A stretch of DNA of 64,000 nucleotides from Actinomadura madurae (lineage in GTDB: Bacteria > Actinomycetota > Actinomycetes > Streptosporangiales > Streptosporangiaceae), in assembly GCF_900115095.1 (NCBI RefSeq), contig NZ_FOVH01000001.1, forward strand, positions 620,001 through 684,000. Direction: 5' to 3'. Both the position numbers and the translations under genes were made by a program. The notes below the pieces were generated by a model. That model ran no database searches and was not told the DNA's origin. It saw only the letters and a list, made by a program, of their open reading frames with translations. Below are positions 34,970 to 43,124 of this stretch, one piece after another (the first letter of the stretch is position 1; each line of letters opens with the position of its first letter).

Positions 34970-36202
34970 ATGACCACGCTCGACACCGCGCCGGCGGACG
35001 TCCGGGAGCAGTCGCCCGTGGACGGCGAGCCGTGTGTGCTGCTCAAGCTCGGTGAGGTCGTCCTCAAGGGCAAGAACCGCGAGCAGTTCGAACGCCGCCT
35101 CGCCGACAACGTGCGCAACGCCGTCCGCCCCATCGCCCGCGTCGACGTCGTCCGCCGCCACGGCGTGTTCATCGTCCGCAAGCACGACGCCGACCTGGCC
35201 ACCATGGAGCGGGTCGCGCAGCGGATCACCGACGTCATGGGCATCGTCTGGGCGCACCGCGCCTGGCGGGTCGGCAAGGACCTCGCCAGCGTCGAGCGCG
35301 CCGCCCTGGAGCTGATGGACGGCCGGACCGGGACGTTCGCCGTCCGGTCCCGCCGCCGCGACAAGCGCTTCCCGATGACCTCCACCGAGCTGGACCGGCA
35401 CGTCGGCGCGCTCGTCGCCGCCCGCTACGGCCAGCCCGTCAAGCTCAAGGACCCCGAGCACACCCTGTCGATCGAGGTCGACCGGGACGAGGTGTTCGTC
35501 TACTCCGGCGGCCTGCCTGGCCAGGGCGGCCTGCCGGTCGGGATGAGCGGCCGCGCCCTCGTGCTGATGTCCGGCGGCATCGACTCGCCCGTCGCCGCGT
35601 ACCGGATGATGCGGCGCGGCCTGCGCGTGGACTACCTGCACTTCTCCGGCATGCCCTTCACCGGCCCCGAGTCGATCTACAAGGCGTACGCGCTCGTCCG
35701 CGAGCTGGACAAGTTCCAGGGCGGGTCGCGGCTGTTCGTCGTGCCGTTCGGCAAGGCGCAGCAGCAGATCAAGTCGTCCGGCGCCGACCGGCTCGCGGTG
35801 ATCGCCCAGCGCCGGCTGATGCTGCGCACCGGCGAGGTCCTCGCCCGCCGCCTGCGCGGCTCCGCGCTGATCACCGGCGACGCGCTCGGCCAGGTGTCCA
35901 GCCAGACCCTCGCCAACATCACCGCGCTGGACGACGCCGTCGAGCTGCCCATCCTGCGCCCGCTCGTCGGCATGGACAAGATCGAGATCATGGACCAGGC
36001 CCGCCGCATCCGCACCCTGTCGATCTCCGAGCTGCCCGACGAGGACTGCTGCACCATCCTCGCGCCCCGCCGCGCCGAGACCCGCGCCAAGATCGACGAC
36101 CTGCACCGCATCGAGAAGCGCCTCGACGTCGGCGAACTCGCCGACCAGCTCGCCGAGTCCGTCCAGGAGCACCGCCCCGCCTACACCGACCAACCCGCCT
36201 GA
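34970..36202 (+). CDS. thiI: tRNA 4-thiouridine / thiazole sulfurtransferase ThiI
   Basis: A 410-residue ThiI with an N-terminal ferredoxin-like/THUMP RNA-binding region (about 15-185) and a C-terminal PP-loop ATPase with SGGIDSPVAAY (S201-S206). It lacks the rhodanese domain of E. coli ThiI, so sulfur transfer would need another carrier and the protein may serve only tRNA s4U synthesis or thiamine thiazole sulfur. AGGAGG precedes the ATG at 34970; a frame from 34907 is open but without a signal. The thiamine genes are 13 kb away. Confidence 0.93.
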   Translation: MTTLDTAPADVREQSPVDGEPCVLLKLGEVVLKGKNREQFERRLADNVRNAVRPIARVDVVRRHGVFIVRKHDADLATMERVAQRITDVMGIVWAHRAWRVGKDLASVERAALELMDGRTGTFAVRSRRRDKRFPMTSTELDRHVGALVAARYGQPVKLKDPEHTLSIEVDRDEVFVYSGGLPGQGGLPVGMSGRALVLMSGGIDSPVAAYRMMRRGLRVDYLHFSGMPFTGPESIYKAYALVRELDKFQGGSRLFVVPFGKAQQQIKSSGADRLAVIAQRRLMLRTGEVLARRLRGSALITGDALGQVSSQTLANITALDDAVELPILRPLVGMDKIEIMDQARRIRTLSISELPDEDCCTILAPRRAETRAKIDDLHRIEKRLDVGELADQLAESVQEHRPAYTDQPA

Positions 36203-36210
36203 ACACACCC

Positions 36211-36420
36211 GCTCAGCGATTCATTGTGGGGGGCGACCCCCACACCCCCTGGGGAAGAGCGGCCCCGCTGAGCGGCGGGCTCCGGTCCGCTGGCGCTTGC
36301 CTCCGCCCGTCGCTCAGCGATTCATTGTGGGGGGCGACCCCCCACACCCCCCGGGGAAGAGCAGCCCGCTGAGCGGCGGGCTCCGCTTCGCTGGCGCTCC
36401 GCTCCGCCCGTCGCTCAGCG
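36211..36420 (+). repeat. 101-bp tandem repeat, two copies plus start of a third
   Basis: Units begin GCTCAGCGATTCATTGTGG at 36211 and 36312; a third start at 36413 is cut off by the end of the DUF5954 gene, whose stop codon lies in it. Each unit has the palindromic core GTGGGGGGCGACCCCC and a GCTGAGCGGCGGGCTCCG block. The core is the reverse complement of the 29.3-kb repeat. Confidence 0.8.
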
Positions 36421-37314
36421 GGCGTCGAAGTCCGATGCGCGCGGGGGTTCGGGGCCGTCCGGGCCCATCAGGGTGATGCGCTCGATGCGGACGATGCGGA
36501 AGCGGCGGCCCGCGACGGCGATGCCGTTGCGGCGGGTCTCGGCCTCCATCAGCTCCGCCGCCTCCGCGAAGCGTTCGAGGTCCGTCGCGGCGGGGCTCTC
36601 CACCGCCGGGACCACGTGCCGGAAGTAGGTGACCAGCGAGTCGCGGGCCTGCTGCGGCGCGTCGTACAGCCGGCCCACGGGGCGCCAGCGCTTCTCGCCG
36701 CGCTCGGCGACCGTGAAGACCGGCGCCAGCGCGACCGGGGTGAGGAAGGCGCCGGGCGGCTCGGCGCCCCCGGCGGCGGCCGTGTCCAGCACCCGGTGGA
36801 GCAGCTCGGCCGCCGCGCCGCCGGCCGCCGGGCCGTCGTCGGGCAGCAGGTCGTACGGGCGGCCGAGCGGGACGCGGCGGGCGGGCAGCGGGTCCAGGTC
36901 CGTCGGCCGGGGCGGCTCCGGCCCGTCCGGGCCGGTGCGGACCAGCTGCTCGATCCGCACGATCCGGAACCGCCGCGCGCCCGCGACGACCTCGTCGGAC
37001 GGTGCGCGCTGCAGCGTCCGGGCCGCGTCGAGCAGGACGCGCGCCTCGGCGCCGCCGCACAGCGCGGCGAGGTCCTCCAGATGGACGGCGAGCAGCTCCC
37101 GCGCGCCCTGCGGCAGCGGGTCGCACGGGCACACGATCTGCCAGCCGCCGGGGACGCGCTCGGCGGCCGTGAACAGCGCGCCCACCACCACCGGCTCCGG
37201 GTAGGCGGACGCGGCGCGGCACGCGTCCGCCAGCATCACGGCGGCGACCGGGTCGACGCCGTCCAGATCCTCCGGGAACAGCCGCCCCCCGGCGTCACCA
37301 TCGCCCGTTGTCAT
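36415..37314 (-). CDS. DUF5954-like protein with internal duplication
   Basis: A 299-residue soluble protein composed of two similar halves. Each half ends with RRFRIVRIE followed by GPDGPEPPRP/ASDxD (about residues 120-145 and 275-297), and each has FTAAERVPGGWQIVC- or FTVAERGEKRWRPVGR-type strands. Actinomycete DUF5954 proteins share this design; function is unknown. ATG 37314 is my choice, with alternatives at 37323 and 37326. The stop lies inside the 101-bp repeat. Confidence 0.7.
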   Translation of the reverse strand: MTTGDGDAGGRLFPEDLDGVDPVAAVMLADACRAASAYPEPVVVGALFTAAERVPGGWQIVCPCDPLPQGARELLAVHLEDLAALCGGAEARVLLDAARTLQRAPSDEVVAGARRFRIVRIEQLVRTGPDGPEPPRPTDLDPLPARRVPLGRPYDLLPDDGPAAGGAAAELLHRVLDTAAAGGAEPPGAFLTPVALAPVFTVAERGEKRWRPVGRLYDAPQQARDSLVTYFRHVVPAVESPAATDLERFAEAAELMEAETRRNGIAVAGRRFRIVRIERITLMGPDGPEPPRASDFDAR

Positions 37315-37354
37315 GCCGGCCATCATCCTCGCCGCGCCCGGCCCGGCCAATGGT

Positions 37355-38317
37355 TCAGACCAATTCGTTACCGCCGCGTTTTCCGGTGGTACGCCGCCGG
37401 ACGGGCGCGACGAGGACCACCAGGCTCACCGCCAGCAGCACGAGACCGGCCAGCGCCGCGCCGCCGAGCCGCTCGTCCAGCACGGCGGTGCCGAGCACCG
37501 CGGCCACCGCCGGCTCCGCCAGGGTCAGCGTCGTCGCCGTGGTGGCGGGGGTCGTGCGCAGGCCCCGGGCGAACAGCAGGTAGCCGCCGCCCGTCGTGAC
37601 GACGCCGAGGTAGAGCGCGATGAGCGCGCCCGTCCCCGTCGCCAGCCAGCTCGTCGAGCCGGCCAGCAGCACCCCGAAGAGCGGGACCGCCGCGGTGCCG
37701 AACAGGGCACCGGCGACGGCCCGGTCCTCCTCGCCCCGGGTGATGAGGACGGACGCCACCGTCGCGTACACCGCGTACGACAGCCCGGACAGCAGGGCCA
37801 GCGCGATGCCGAGCGGCTCGGCGCCCGCGTCCCGGCCGCCGCCCACGAGCAGGGCGCACCCCGCGACGGCGCCGGCGGTCGCGAGCATCCAGCGGCCCGT
37901 CGGCGCCGACCGCCGGACGACCAGCCCGATCAGGCCGGCGAAGACGGGCGCGCCGCCGATCGTGACGACGGTGCCGACCGCCACGCCGGTCCGCCCGGCG
38001 GCGACGAAGAAGGCCGTCTGGTACACGCTGATCGCGACCGCGCCCAGCCCGATGAGCGGCAGGTTGCGGCGCTCGCGCAGCAGCCGGCGCAGCCCGGCGC
38101 CGCGGCGCGTGGACGCGGCGAGGCCGAGCAGCAGCAGGCCGCCGACGACGATGCGGATCGCCGCGATCGAGTACGGGGACGCGCCGTCGGCGAAGGTGCG
38201 GACGGTCCCGGTCGTCCCCCACAGGGACGCCGCCAGCAGGACGTCGGCGCCGCCGCGCCGGTTACGGGAGGAAGCGTGCTTTTCGGTCGCACGCCGAAGA
38301 GACGTGTGCTGTGACAC
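37355..38317 (-). CDS. EamA/DMT-superfamily exporter
   Basis: A 320-residue membrane protein with ten hydrophobic segments in two EamA repeats (about 25-145 and 165-300). The first repeat contains SLWGTTGTVRTF and the second GLSYAVYATVASVL. Relatives export amino acids or small metabolites; the substrate is unknown. A GTG start at 38317 has AGGAG at 8 bases. The stop is 40 bases upstream of the DUF5954 start on the same strand, so the two may be co-transcribed. Confidence 0.85.
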   Translation of the reverse strand: MSQHTSLRRATEKHASSRNRRGGADVLLAASLWGTTGTVRTFADGASPYSIAAIRIVVGGLLLLGLAASTRRGAGLRRLLRERRNLPLIGLGAVAISVYQTAFFVAAGRTGVAVGTVVTIGGAPVFAGLIGLVVRRSAPTGRWMLATAGAVAGCALLVGGGRDAGAEPLGIALALLSGLSYAVYATVASVLITRGEEDRAVAGALFGTAAVPLFGVLLAGSTSWLATGTGALIALYLGVVTTGGGYLLFARGLRTTPATTATTLTLAEPAVAAVLGTAVLDERLGGAALAGLVLLAVSLVVLVAPVRRRTTGKRGGNELV

Positions 38318-38511
38318 GGAGAAGGCTCCTGAGCTCGAATCGGAAGGGGGTTCCGGATCCGGGGCGCAGGACGACGCGGCCGGGCGCGCGGATCGGCGCC
38401 GGGCCGTGCCGGTCGTCAGCGGAGTTGCGGTCGCCGCGCCCCGTCAGGAGCGCGGCGGCCCGCAATCAGGTGCCCAGTAAGCCATGGAAGGGACGATACC
38501 GCGGCGGCGGA

Positions 38512-39558
38512 TCAGGCGGGGACGGCGTCCGGGTCCTGGGCCTGGGTGAGGGTGCGGCCGACGAGCGGGGGCAGGTCGCGGACCACCTTGGCCAGCTCGC
38601 GCAGATCACCGTCCACCAGCGCCTGCGGCCCGTCGCACAGCGCGGTCTCCGGGTGCGGGTGCACGTCGATGATCACGCCGTCGGCGCCGACCGCGATGGC
38701 GGCGCGGGTCAGCGGCAGGACGAGGTCGCGGCTGCCGCCCGAGTGGGACGGGTCCACGATGACCGGCAGGTGGGAGAGGCGCTGCGCCACCGGCACCGCG
38801 GAGATGTCCAGGGTGTTGCGGGTCGCCCGCTCGAACGTGCGGATGCCCCGCTCGCACAGCACGATGTCGAGGTTGCCCCGCTGCGCGACGTACTCGGCGG
38901 CCATCAGCCACTCCTCGATCGTCCCGCTCATCCCGCGCTTCAGCATGACCGGCTTGCCGGACTCGCCCGCGGCCTGCAGCAGCGCGAAGTTCTGCGCGTT
39001 GCGGGTGCCGATCTGCAGCATGTCCGCGTAGGACGCGACGAGCTCGACGTCGGCGGCGTCCACGACCTCGGTGACGATCGGCATGCCGGTCTCCGCGCGG
39101 ACGTCCGCGAGGATGCGCAGCCCGGCCTCGCCGAGCCCCTGGAACGCGTACGGCGACGTCCGCGGCTTGAACGCGCCGCCGCGCAGCAGCGTCGCGCCCG
39201 CGGCCTGCGCCATCTGCGCGGCGCCGAGGGTCTGCTCGGGGGTCTCCACCGCGCACGGGCCGGCGATCAGCGTCATGGTTCCGGGGCCGATCGGCACGCC
39301 GCCGACCCGGACGACCGAGCGCTCGGCGTGGTTCTCGCGGCTCACCAGCTTGTGCGGCGCCGAGATGCGGATGACGTCGCTGACGCCCCGCATCCCGCGC
39401 AGGTTCAGCGAGCCGAACTGCTGGACGTCGCCGACCAGCCCGACGATGGTCCGTTCCACCCCGCGGCTGACGAAGGCGTCGCCTCCCGCCGTCTCGACCA
39501 GTGAGACGACGGCCTTGATATCCGCTTCGCTGGCCTCCGGGGCCATGACGACGACCAT
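38512..39558 (-). CDS. aroF: 3-deoxy-7-phosphoheptulonate (DAHP) synthase
   Basis: Condenses phosphoenolpyruvate and erythrose 4-phosphate, the first step of the shikimate pathway. The 348-residue type I-beta enzyme has an N-terminal ferredoxin-like regulatory domain (about 1-75; MVVVMAPEA, GVERTIVGLVGD) and the barrel with AGPCAVET, RGGAFKPRTSPYAFQG, GTRNAQNF and DPSHSGGSRD. A leader peptide rich in Phe, Trp and Tyr and a terminator hairpin lie upstream (39612-39725), so it is likely controlled by attenuation. The N-terminal domain suggests feedback inhibition as well. A second (type II) DAHP synthase, common in actinobacteria, is not in this window. Confidence 0.96.
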   Translation of the reverse strand: MVVVMAPEASEADIKAVVSLVETAGGDAFVSRGVERTIVGLVGDVQQFGSLNLRGMRGVSDVIRISAPHKLVSRENHAERSVVRVGGVPIGPGTMTLIAGPCAVETPEQTLGAAQMAQAAGATLLRGGAFKPRTSPYAFQGLGEAGLRILADVRAETGMPIVTEVVDAADVELVASYADMLQIGTRNAQNFALLQAAGESGKPVMLKRGMSGTIEEWLMAAEYVAQRGNLDIVLCERGIRTFERATRNTLDISAVPVAQRLSHLPVIVDPSHSGGSRDLVLPLTRAAIAVGADGVIIDVHPHPETALCDGPQALVDGDLRELAKVVRDLPPLVGRTLTQAQDPDAVPA

Positions 39559-39611
39559 GGGTGTGCTGCCTCTCCTCTACGCCCGGGAACCCGGCTCCGC
39601 CCCTGGGACGA

Positions 39612-39645
39612 CGAAAGCCCCGGGCCGGCCGGCCCGGGGCTTTCG
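39612..39645 (-). terminator. Attenuator-type terminator before aroF
   Basis: A perfect 34-bp palindrome (17-base arms, no loop bases, so about 15 bp in RNA) with GAAAGCCCCGGGC arms, between the leader peptide and aroF. It carries no long U-tract. It would cut off transcription when the leader peptide is translated freely. Confidence 0.8.
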
Positions 39646-39656
39646 CCTGTGGTCTG

Positions 39657-39725
39657 TCAGCGCAGCGTCTGGCAGACCAGCCGTCCGGGCTGGTCGAACC
39701 AAAACAGATACACGACGTTGCGCAC
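39657..39725 (-). CDS. aroF leader peptide (22 residues)
   Basis: A GTG-started reading frame, MRNVVYLFWF then DQPGRLVCQTLR, ends with TGA 11 bases before the terminator hairpin. Codons 6-10 read Tyr-Leu-Phe-Trp-Phe, so ribosome stalling would report on all three aromatic amino acids, the products of the pathway. The GACCAGCC/GGCTGGTC arms within the frame can form a competing stem. There is no clear ribosome site; a TACGCT box about 7 bases before the GTG suggests a leaderless transcript. Not seen in an ordinary gene-length search. Confidence 0.75.
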   Translation of the reverse strand: MRNVVYLFWFDQPGRLVCQTLR

Positions 39726-39814
39726 GGGTTCAGCGTAGCCGATCGCCGGGACGGGGGCCCGCACGGACCCCCGGATATGGCTCAGCTCACTCCGGATGGC
39801 AGGATGGCCGCGTC

Positions 39815-40438
39815 ATGACCAACCCCGAACAGCCCGCACCGCGGCCGCGCGATCTGCCGCCCGGCCAGTACGTCCCCCGGGGCTGGCCCGTCCTGCACTA
39901 CGGCCCCGTGCCGAAGTTCCGTCCCAACGACTGGGACTTCCGGGTCTTCGGCGCGACCGAGTCGGGGGAGCAGCACCGCTGGAGCTGGGACGAGTTCGAC
40001 GCCCTGCCGAGGGAGCGGTCGGTCGCCGACTTCCACTGCGTCACCAAGTTCACGATCCCGGACAACGAGTGGGAGGGCGTCCCGGGCACGGCGTTCGTGG
40101 AGCTGGCACCGCCCGCGCCGGACGTCACGCACGTGATGGTCTGGGCCGAGTACGGCTACAGCGCCAACATCCGGATGAGCGACTTCCTCGCCGACGGGAC
40201 GATGTTCGCCACCCACCGCGACGGCGAGCGCCTCAGCCCCGACCACGGCTTCCCCGTCCGCATCGTCGTCCCGCACCTGTACGCGTGGAAGAGCGTGAAA
40301 TGGGTCCGCGGCGTCGAGTACCTGGTGAAGGACCGGCGCGGCTTCTGGGAGGAGCGCGGCTACCACAACGTCGCCGACCCGTGGTACGAGCAGCGCTACT
40401 CCTACCAGGAGGACGAGGGCGAGTCGCCCCCGCTGTGA
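39815..40438 (+). CDS. Molybdopterin-dependent oxidoreductase, sulfite-oxidase type
   Basis: A 207-residue soluble protein with a single sulfite-oxidase-like molybdopterin domain. DFHCVTKFT carries the Cys that would coordinate molybdenum (the C in HCVT), followed by YGYSANI and VPHLYAWKSVKWVRG, both characteristic. It lacks the dimerisation domain and a heme domain, and has no signal peptide. Substrate unknown. It is transcribed away from aroF. Confidence 0.88.
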   Translation: MTNPEQPAPRPRDLPPGQYVPRGWPVLHYGPVPKFRPNDWDFRVFGATESGEQHRWSWDEFDALPRERSVADFHCVTKFTIPDNEWEGVPGTAFVELAPPAPDVTHVMVWAEYGYSANIRMSDFLADGTMFATHRDGERLSPDHGFPVRIVVPHLYAWKSVKWVRGVEYLVKDRRGFWEERGYHNVADPWYEQRYSYQEDEGESPPL

Positions 40439-40536
40439 CGGAGGGCCCGCCGGGGCGCGGCCGTGGCCGATCCGAGACCTTCGTAAATGGGCAACGACCG
40501 CTCCTGGACGGGCGGCAGCCGTTACCGTACGTTGCC

Positions 40537-41847
40537 ATGGGCATACCGTCCGTCGCGGACGCCGTCGCGAGCGCCACGGCCGCCGGTGCCGCCGGGGTCG
40601 GGGCGCTGCGCCGCCGGCTCCCCCCGCCGCGCCGCGCGCACGCCGATCCGGGCGAGGCGGCGGCGTTCGCCGCGCTCCACCTGGTGGCGCGCGCCGCCCC
40701 GTCCCTGCGCGCCGGGCTGACGGAGGACGCGGCGCGCCCGGCGGCCCGGCGGCTCCGCGCGCTGCTCGGCGCCGAGGCGGTCGCGCTCGTCGCGGTGCGC
40801 CCCCCGGCCGGCCCGGACGGCGGCGCCGGCCCCGGCGAGGGCGCGGGACGGGACGCGCCCCGGCTGCTGGCCTGGGACGGCGCGGGCCGCGGCGCCCACG
40901 CCGCCGACGCCGTCGGGCACGTCCTGCCCGTCCTCGCGTCGGCGCGGCCCCGCGTCATCGCGCCCGAGGTGCTCGCCTGCGGTTCCGCGGGGTGCCGCGT
41001 CCGGGCGGCGATGGTCGCCCCGCTCACCGTCGAGGGACGCGTCGAGGGGGCGCTCGCCGCCTATTGGGAGGGCCCGTCGGCGGCGCGCGTCCGCGCGGTC
41101 GGCGAGGCCGCCCGCCTCGTCACCGGGCAGCTGGAGCTGGCCGGGCTCGACTCCGCCCGGGTCCGGCTCGCCGAGGCCGAGCGGCGGGCGCTGCGCGCCC
41201 AGATCTCCCCGCACTTCGTCTACAACTCGCTGACCACGATCGCCTCGTTCGTCCGCACCGACCCGGACCGGGCCCGCGGGCTGCTGCTCGACTTCGCCGA
41301 CTTCGCCCGCTACTCCTTCCGCAACCCCCGCGACTTCACCACCCTCGCCGACGAGCTGCGCTCCCTCGACCGCTACCTGCTGCTGGAGCGGGCCAGGTTC
41401 GGCGACCGGCTGCGCTGCCGGGTCGAGATCGCGCCGGAGGTGCTGCCGGTCGCCGTCCCGTTCCTCGCCCTCCAGCCGCTCGTGGAGAACGCCATCCGGC
41501 ACGGCATGGCGGGGGAGCGCGAGGCGTTCCACATCTCGATCGTGGCGCGCGACTCGGGCGCCGAGGCCGCGATCAGCGTCGAGGACGACGGGGTCGGCAT
41601 GGACCCCGAGCGGCTCCAGGAGATCCTCTCCGCGCCGCTCGGCCGCCCCGGCCCGACCGGCTGGGGCAGCGTGGTGACCCGGGCCCGGCAGGACGGCGGC
41701 CCCGGCATAGGGCTCGCGAACGTCGACGAGCGCATGCGCCAGGTCTACGGCGACGAGTACGGGCTCACCGTCGAGACCGCTCTCGGTGCGGGGACCAAGG
41801 TCAATCTGCGCGTCCCGAAGTATCGTCCCGGCGTGTTTCCGGAATGA
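40537..41847 (+). CDS. LytS/YehU-type sensor histidine kinase
   Basis: A 436-residue kinase with a GAF-like sensing region (about 40-200) and the short HisKA_7-type motif AQISPHFVYNSL with H226. The ATPase part includes PLVENAIRHG and GIGLANVDERM. No transmembrane segments are evident, so it probably senses an internal signal. It pairs with the LytTR regulator starting 76 bases downstream, and the operon goes on to a symporter. Confidence 0.9.
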   Translation: MGIPSVADAVASATAAGAAGVGALRRRLPPPRRAHADPGEAAAFAALHLVARAAPSLRAGLTEDAARPAARRLRALLGAEAVALVAVRPPAGPDGGAGPGEGAGRDAPRLLAWDGAGRGAHAADAVGHVLPVLASARPRVIAPEVLACGSAGCRVRAAMVAPLTVEGRVEGALAAYWEGPSAARVRAVGEAARLVTGQLELAGLDSARVRLAEAERRALRAQISPHFVYNSLTTIASFVRTDPDRARGLLLDFADFARYSFRNPRDFTTLADELRSLDRYLLLERARFGDRLRCRVEIAPEVLPVAVPFLALQPLVENAIRHGMAGEREAFHISIVARDSGAEAAISVEDDGVGMDPERLQEILSAPLGRPGPTGWGSVVTRARQDGGPGIGLANVDERMRQVYGDEYGLTVETALGAGTKVNLRVPKYRPGVFPE

Positions 41848-41923
41848 CGCCCCGCCGCCGGGGGCGGTACTCACTTCATGGAATCGATTGCGGACAGACG
41901 GTAATCGCGGCAAAGTCACCCCC

Positions 41924-42721
41924 ATGCTTCACGTCCTCGCGGTCGACGATGAACGCCCCGCCCTGGAGGAGCTGACGTACCTGCTCCGCAGGGACTCTCG
42001 GATCGGGCGGGTCACTGGCGCGGGGGACGCCTCGTCCGCGCTGCGCGACCTGAGCCGCATGCTCGTGGAGGGAGAGCACCTCGACGCCGTGTTCCTGGAC
42101 ATCCGCATGCCGGGCCTCGACGGGCTCGACTTCACCCGGCTCCTGACCGGCTTCGCCGAGCCGCCGCACGTGGTGTTCGTGACCGCGCACGACGACTGCG
42201 CCGTCACCGCCTACGAGCTGGGCGCGCTCGACTACCTGCTGAAGCCCGTCCGGCCGGAGCGGCTCGCCGAGTCGGTCCGCCGGGTGGCGGCGGCCGCGCA
42301 CCGCCCGGCCCCGCCCGCCGAGGAGGCCGCCCCCGACCCCGCCGACGAGATGATCCCCGTCGAGCTCGGCGGGCGGACCCGGCTCGTCTCCCGCCGGACG
42401 GTCACGCACGTCGAGGCGCAGGGCGACTACGTCCGGCTGCACACCGCCGACGGCGGCTACCTCGTCCGGATGCCGCTGTCGGTGCTGACCAAGCGGTGGG
42501 AGGGCGCCGGGTTCATCCGCATCCACCGCAGCACCCTGGTCGCGTCCGCGCACATCACCGAGCTGCGCTTCGACGGGGGCCGCGCGGCCGTCCAGATCGG
42601 GGACGAGCTGCTGCAGGTCAGCCGCCGCCACACCCGCGAGGTGCGCGACCTGCTGGTCCGCCGGTTCCACCAGCCGGGCGAGGACGGCGCGCTCCCGGGG
42701 GAGGCCGGCGATGGGCGATGA
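41924..42721 (+). CDS. LytTR-family response regulator
   Basis: A 265-residue regulator with a receiver (D8/D9, D59 in FLDIRMPG) and a C-terminal LytTR DNA-binding domain (THVEAQGDYVRLHT, SRRHTREVRDLL). It follows the LytS-type kinase and its stop overlaps the small membrane protein gene by 11 bases. It probably regulates the symporter operon itself, as in related actinobacteria. Confidence 0.93.
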   Translation: MLHVLAVDDERPALEELTYLLRRDSRIGRVTGAGDASSALRDLSRMLVEGEHLDAVFLDIRMPGLDGLDFTRLLTGFAEPPHVVFVTAHDDCAVTAYELGALDYLLKPVRPERLAESVRRVAAAAHRPAPPAEEAAPDPADEMIPVELGGRTRLVSRRTVTHVEAQGDYVRLHTADGGYLVRMPLSVLTKRWEGAGFIRIHRSTLVASAHITELRFDGGRAAVQIGDELLQVSRRHTREVRDLLVRRFHQPGEDGALPGEAGDGR

Positions 42722-43124
42722 GCGCCGCGCCGTGACCGCCGGAGCTTCCGGCGGCGCACCGCCGGAAGCTCCGGCGACCGCTCCGGAGCCGTCCGGGGCC
42801 GACCCGGGCGACCCGTCCCATCCCGGCCGGCCGTGCGCGCCGCCCGGTCCGCGGACCGGGGAGGCGGAGGCGCGCGCCCTGATCCGCGCCCAGCTGCGGA
42901 TCGCCCTCGGCACCGGCGCGTTCGTCATGGCCGTGGTGACGGGGCTGCCCGCGCTGCTGGCGCTCGTCCCGGCGGTCGCGCGGGCGCGCGTGGGCGGCGT
43001 CCCGCTGTCCTGCGCCGTCCTGGCGCTCGGCATCCAGCCGGTCTGGATCGCGGTGGCGTTCCACCAGCTGAGACGGGCCGAACGCGCCGAGCGCGAGCTC
43101 ACCGGGACGGCGGGACCGCGGTGA
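42711..43124 (+). CDS. Small membrane protein of the symporter operon (DUF485-like)
   Basis: A 137-residue protein with a Pro/Ala-rich N-terminal half and two predicted helices (about 65-90 and 97-122) joined by a short loop. Small DUF485-type proteins with two helices are commonly encoded ahead of acetate symporters. The start overlaps the regulator gene and its stop overlaps the symporter GTG. Function is unknown; a role in assembly is inferred. Confidence 0.75.
   Translation: MGDERRAVTAGASGGAPPEAPATAPEPSGADPGDPSHPGRPCAPPGPRTGEAEARALIRAQLRIALGTGAFVMAVVTGLPALLALVPAVARARVGGVPLSCAVLALGIQPVWIAVAFHQLRRAERAERELTGTAGPR

Noticed and set aside
37351..37362. Second DasR-like motif TGGTTCAGACCA
   Set aside because: Imperfect palindrome, and it covers the stop codon of the EamA gene, not a promoter.
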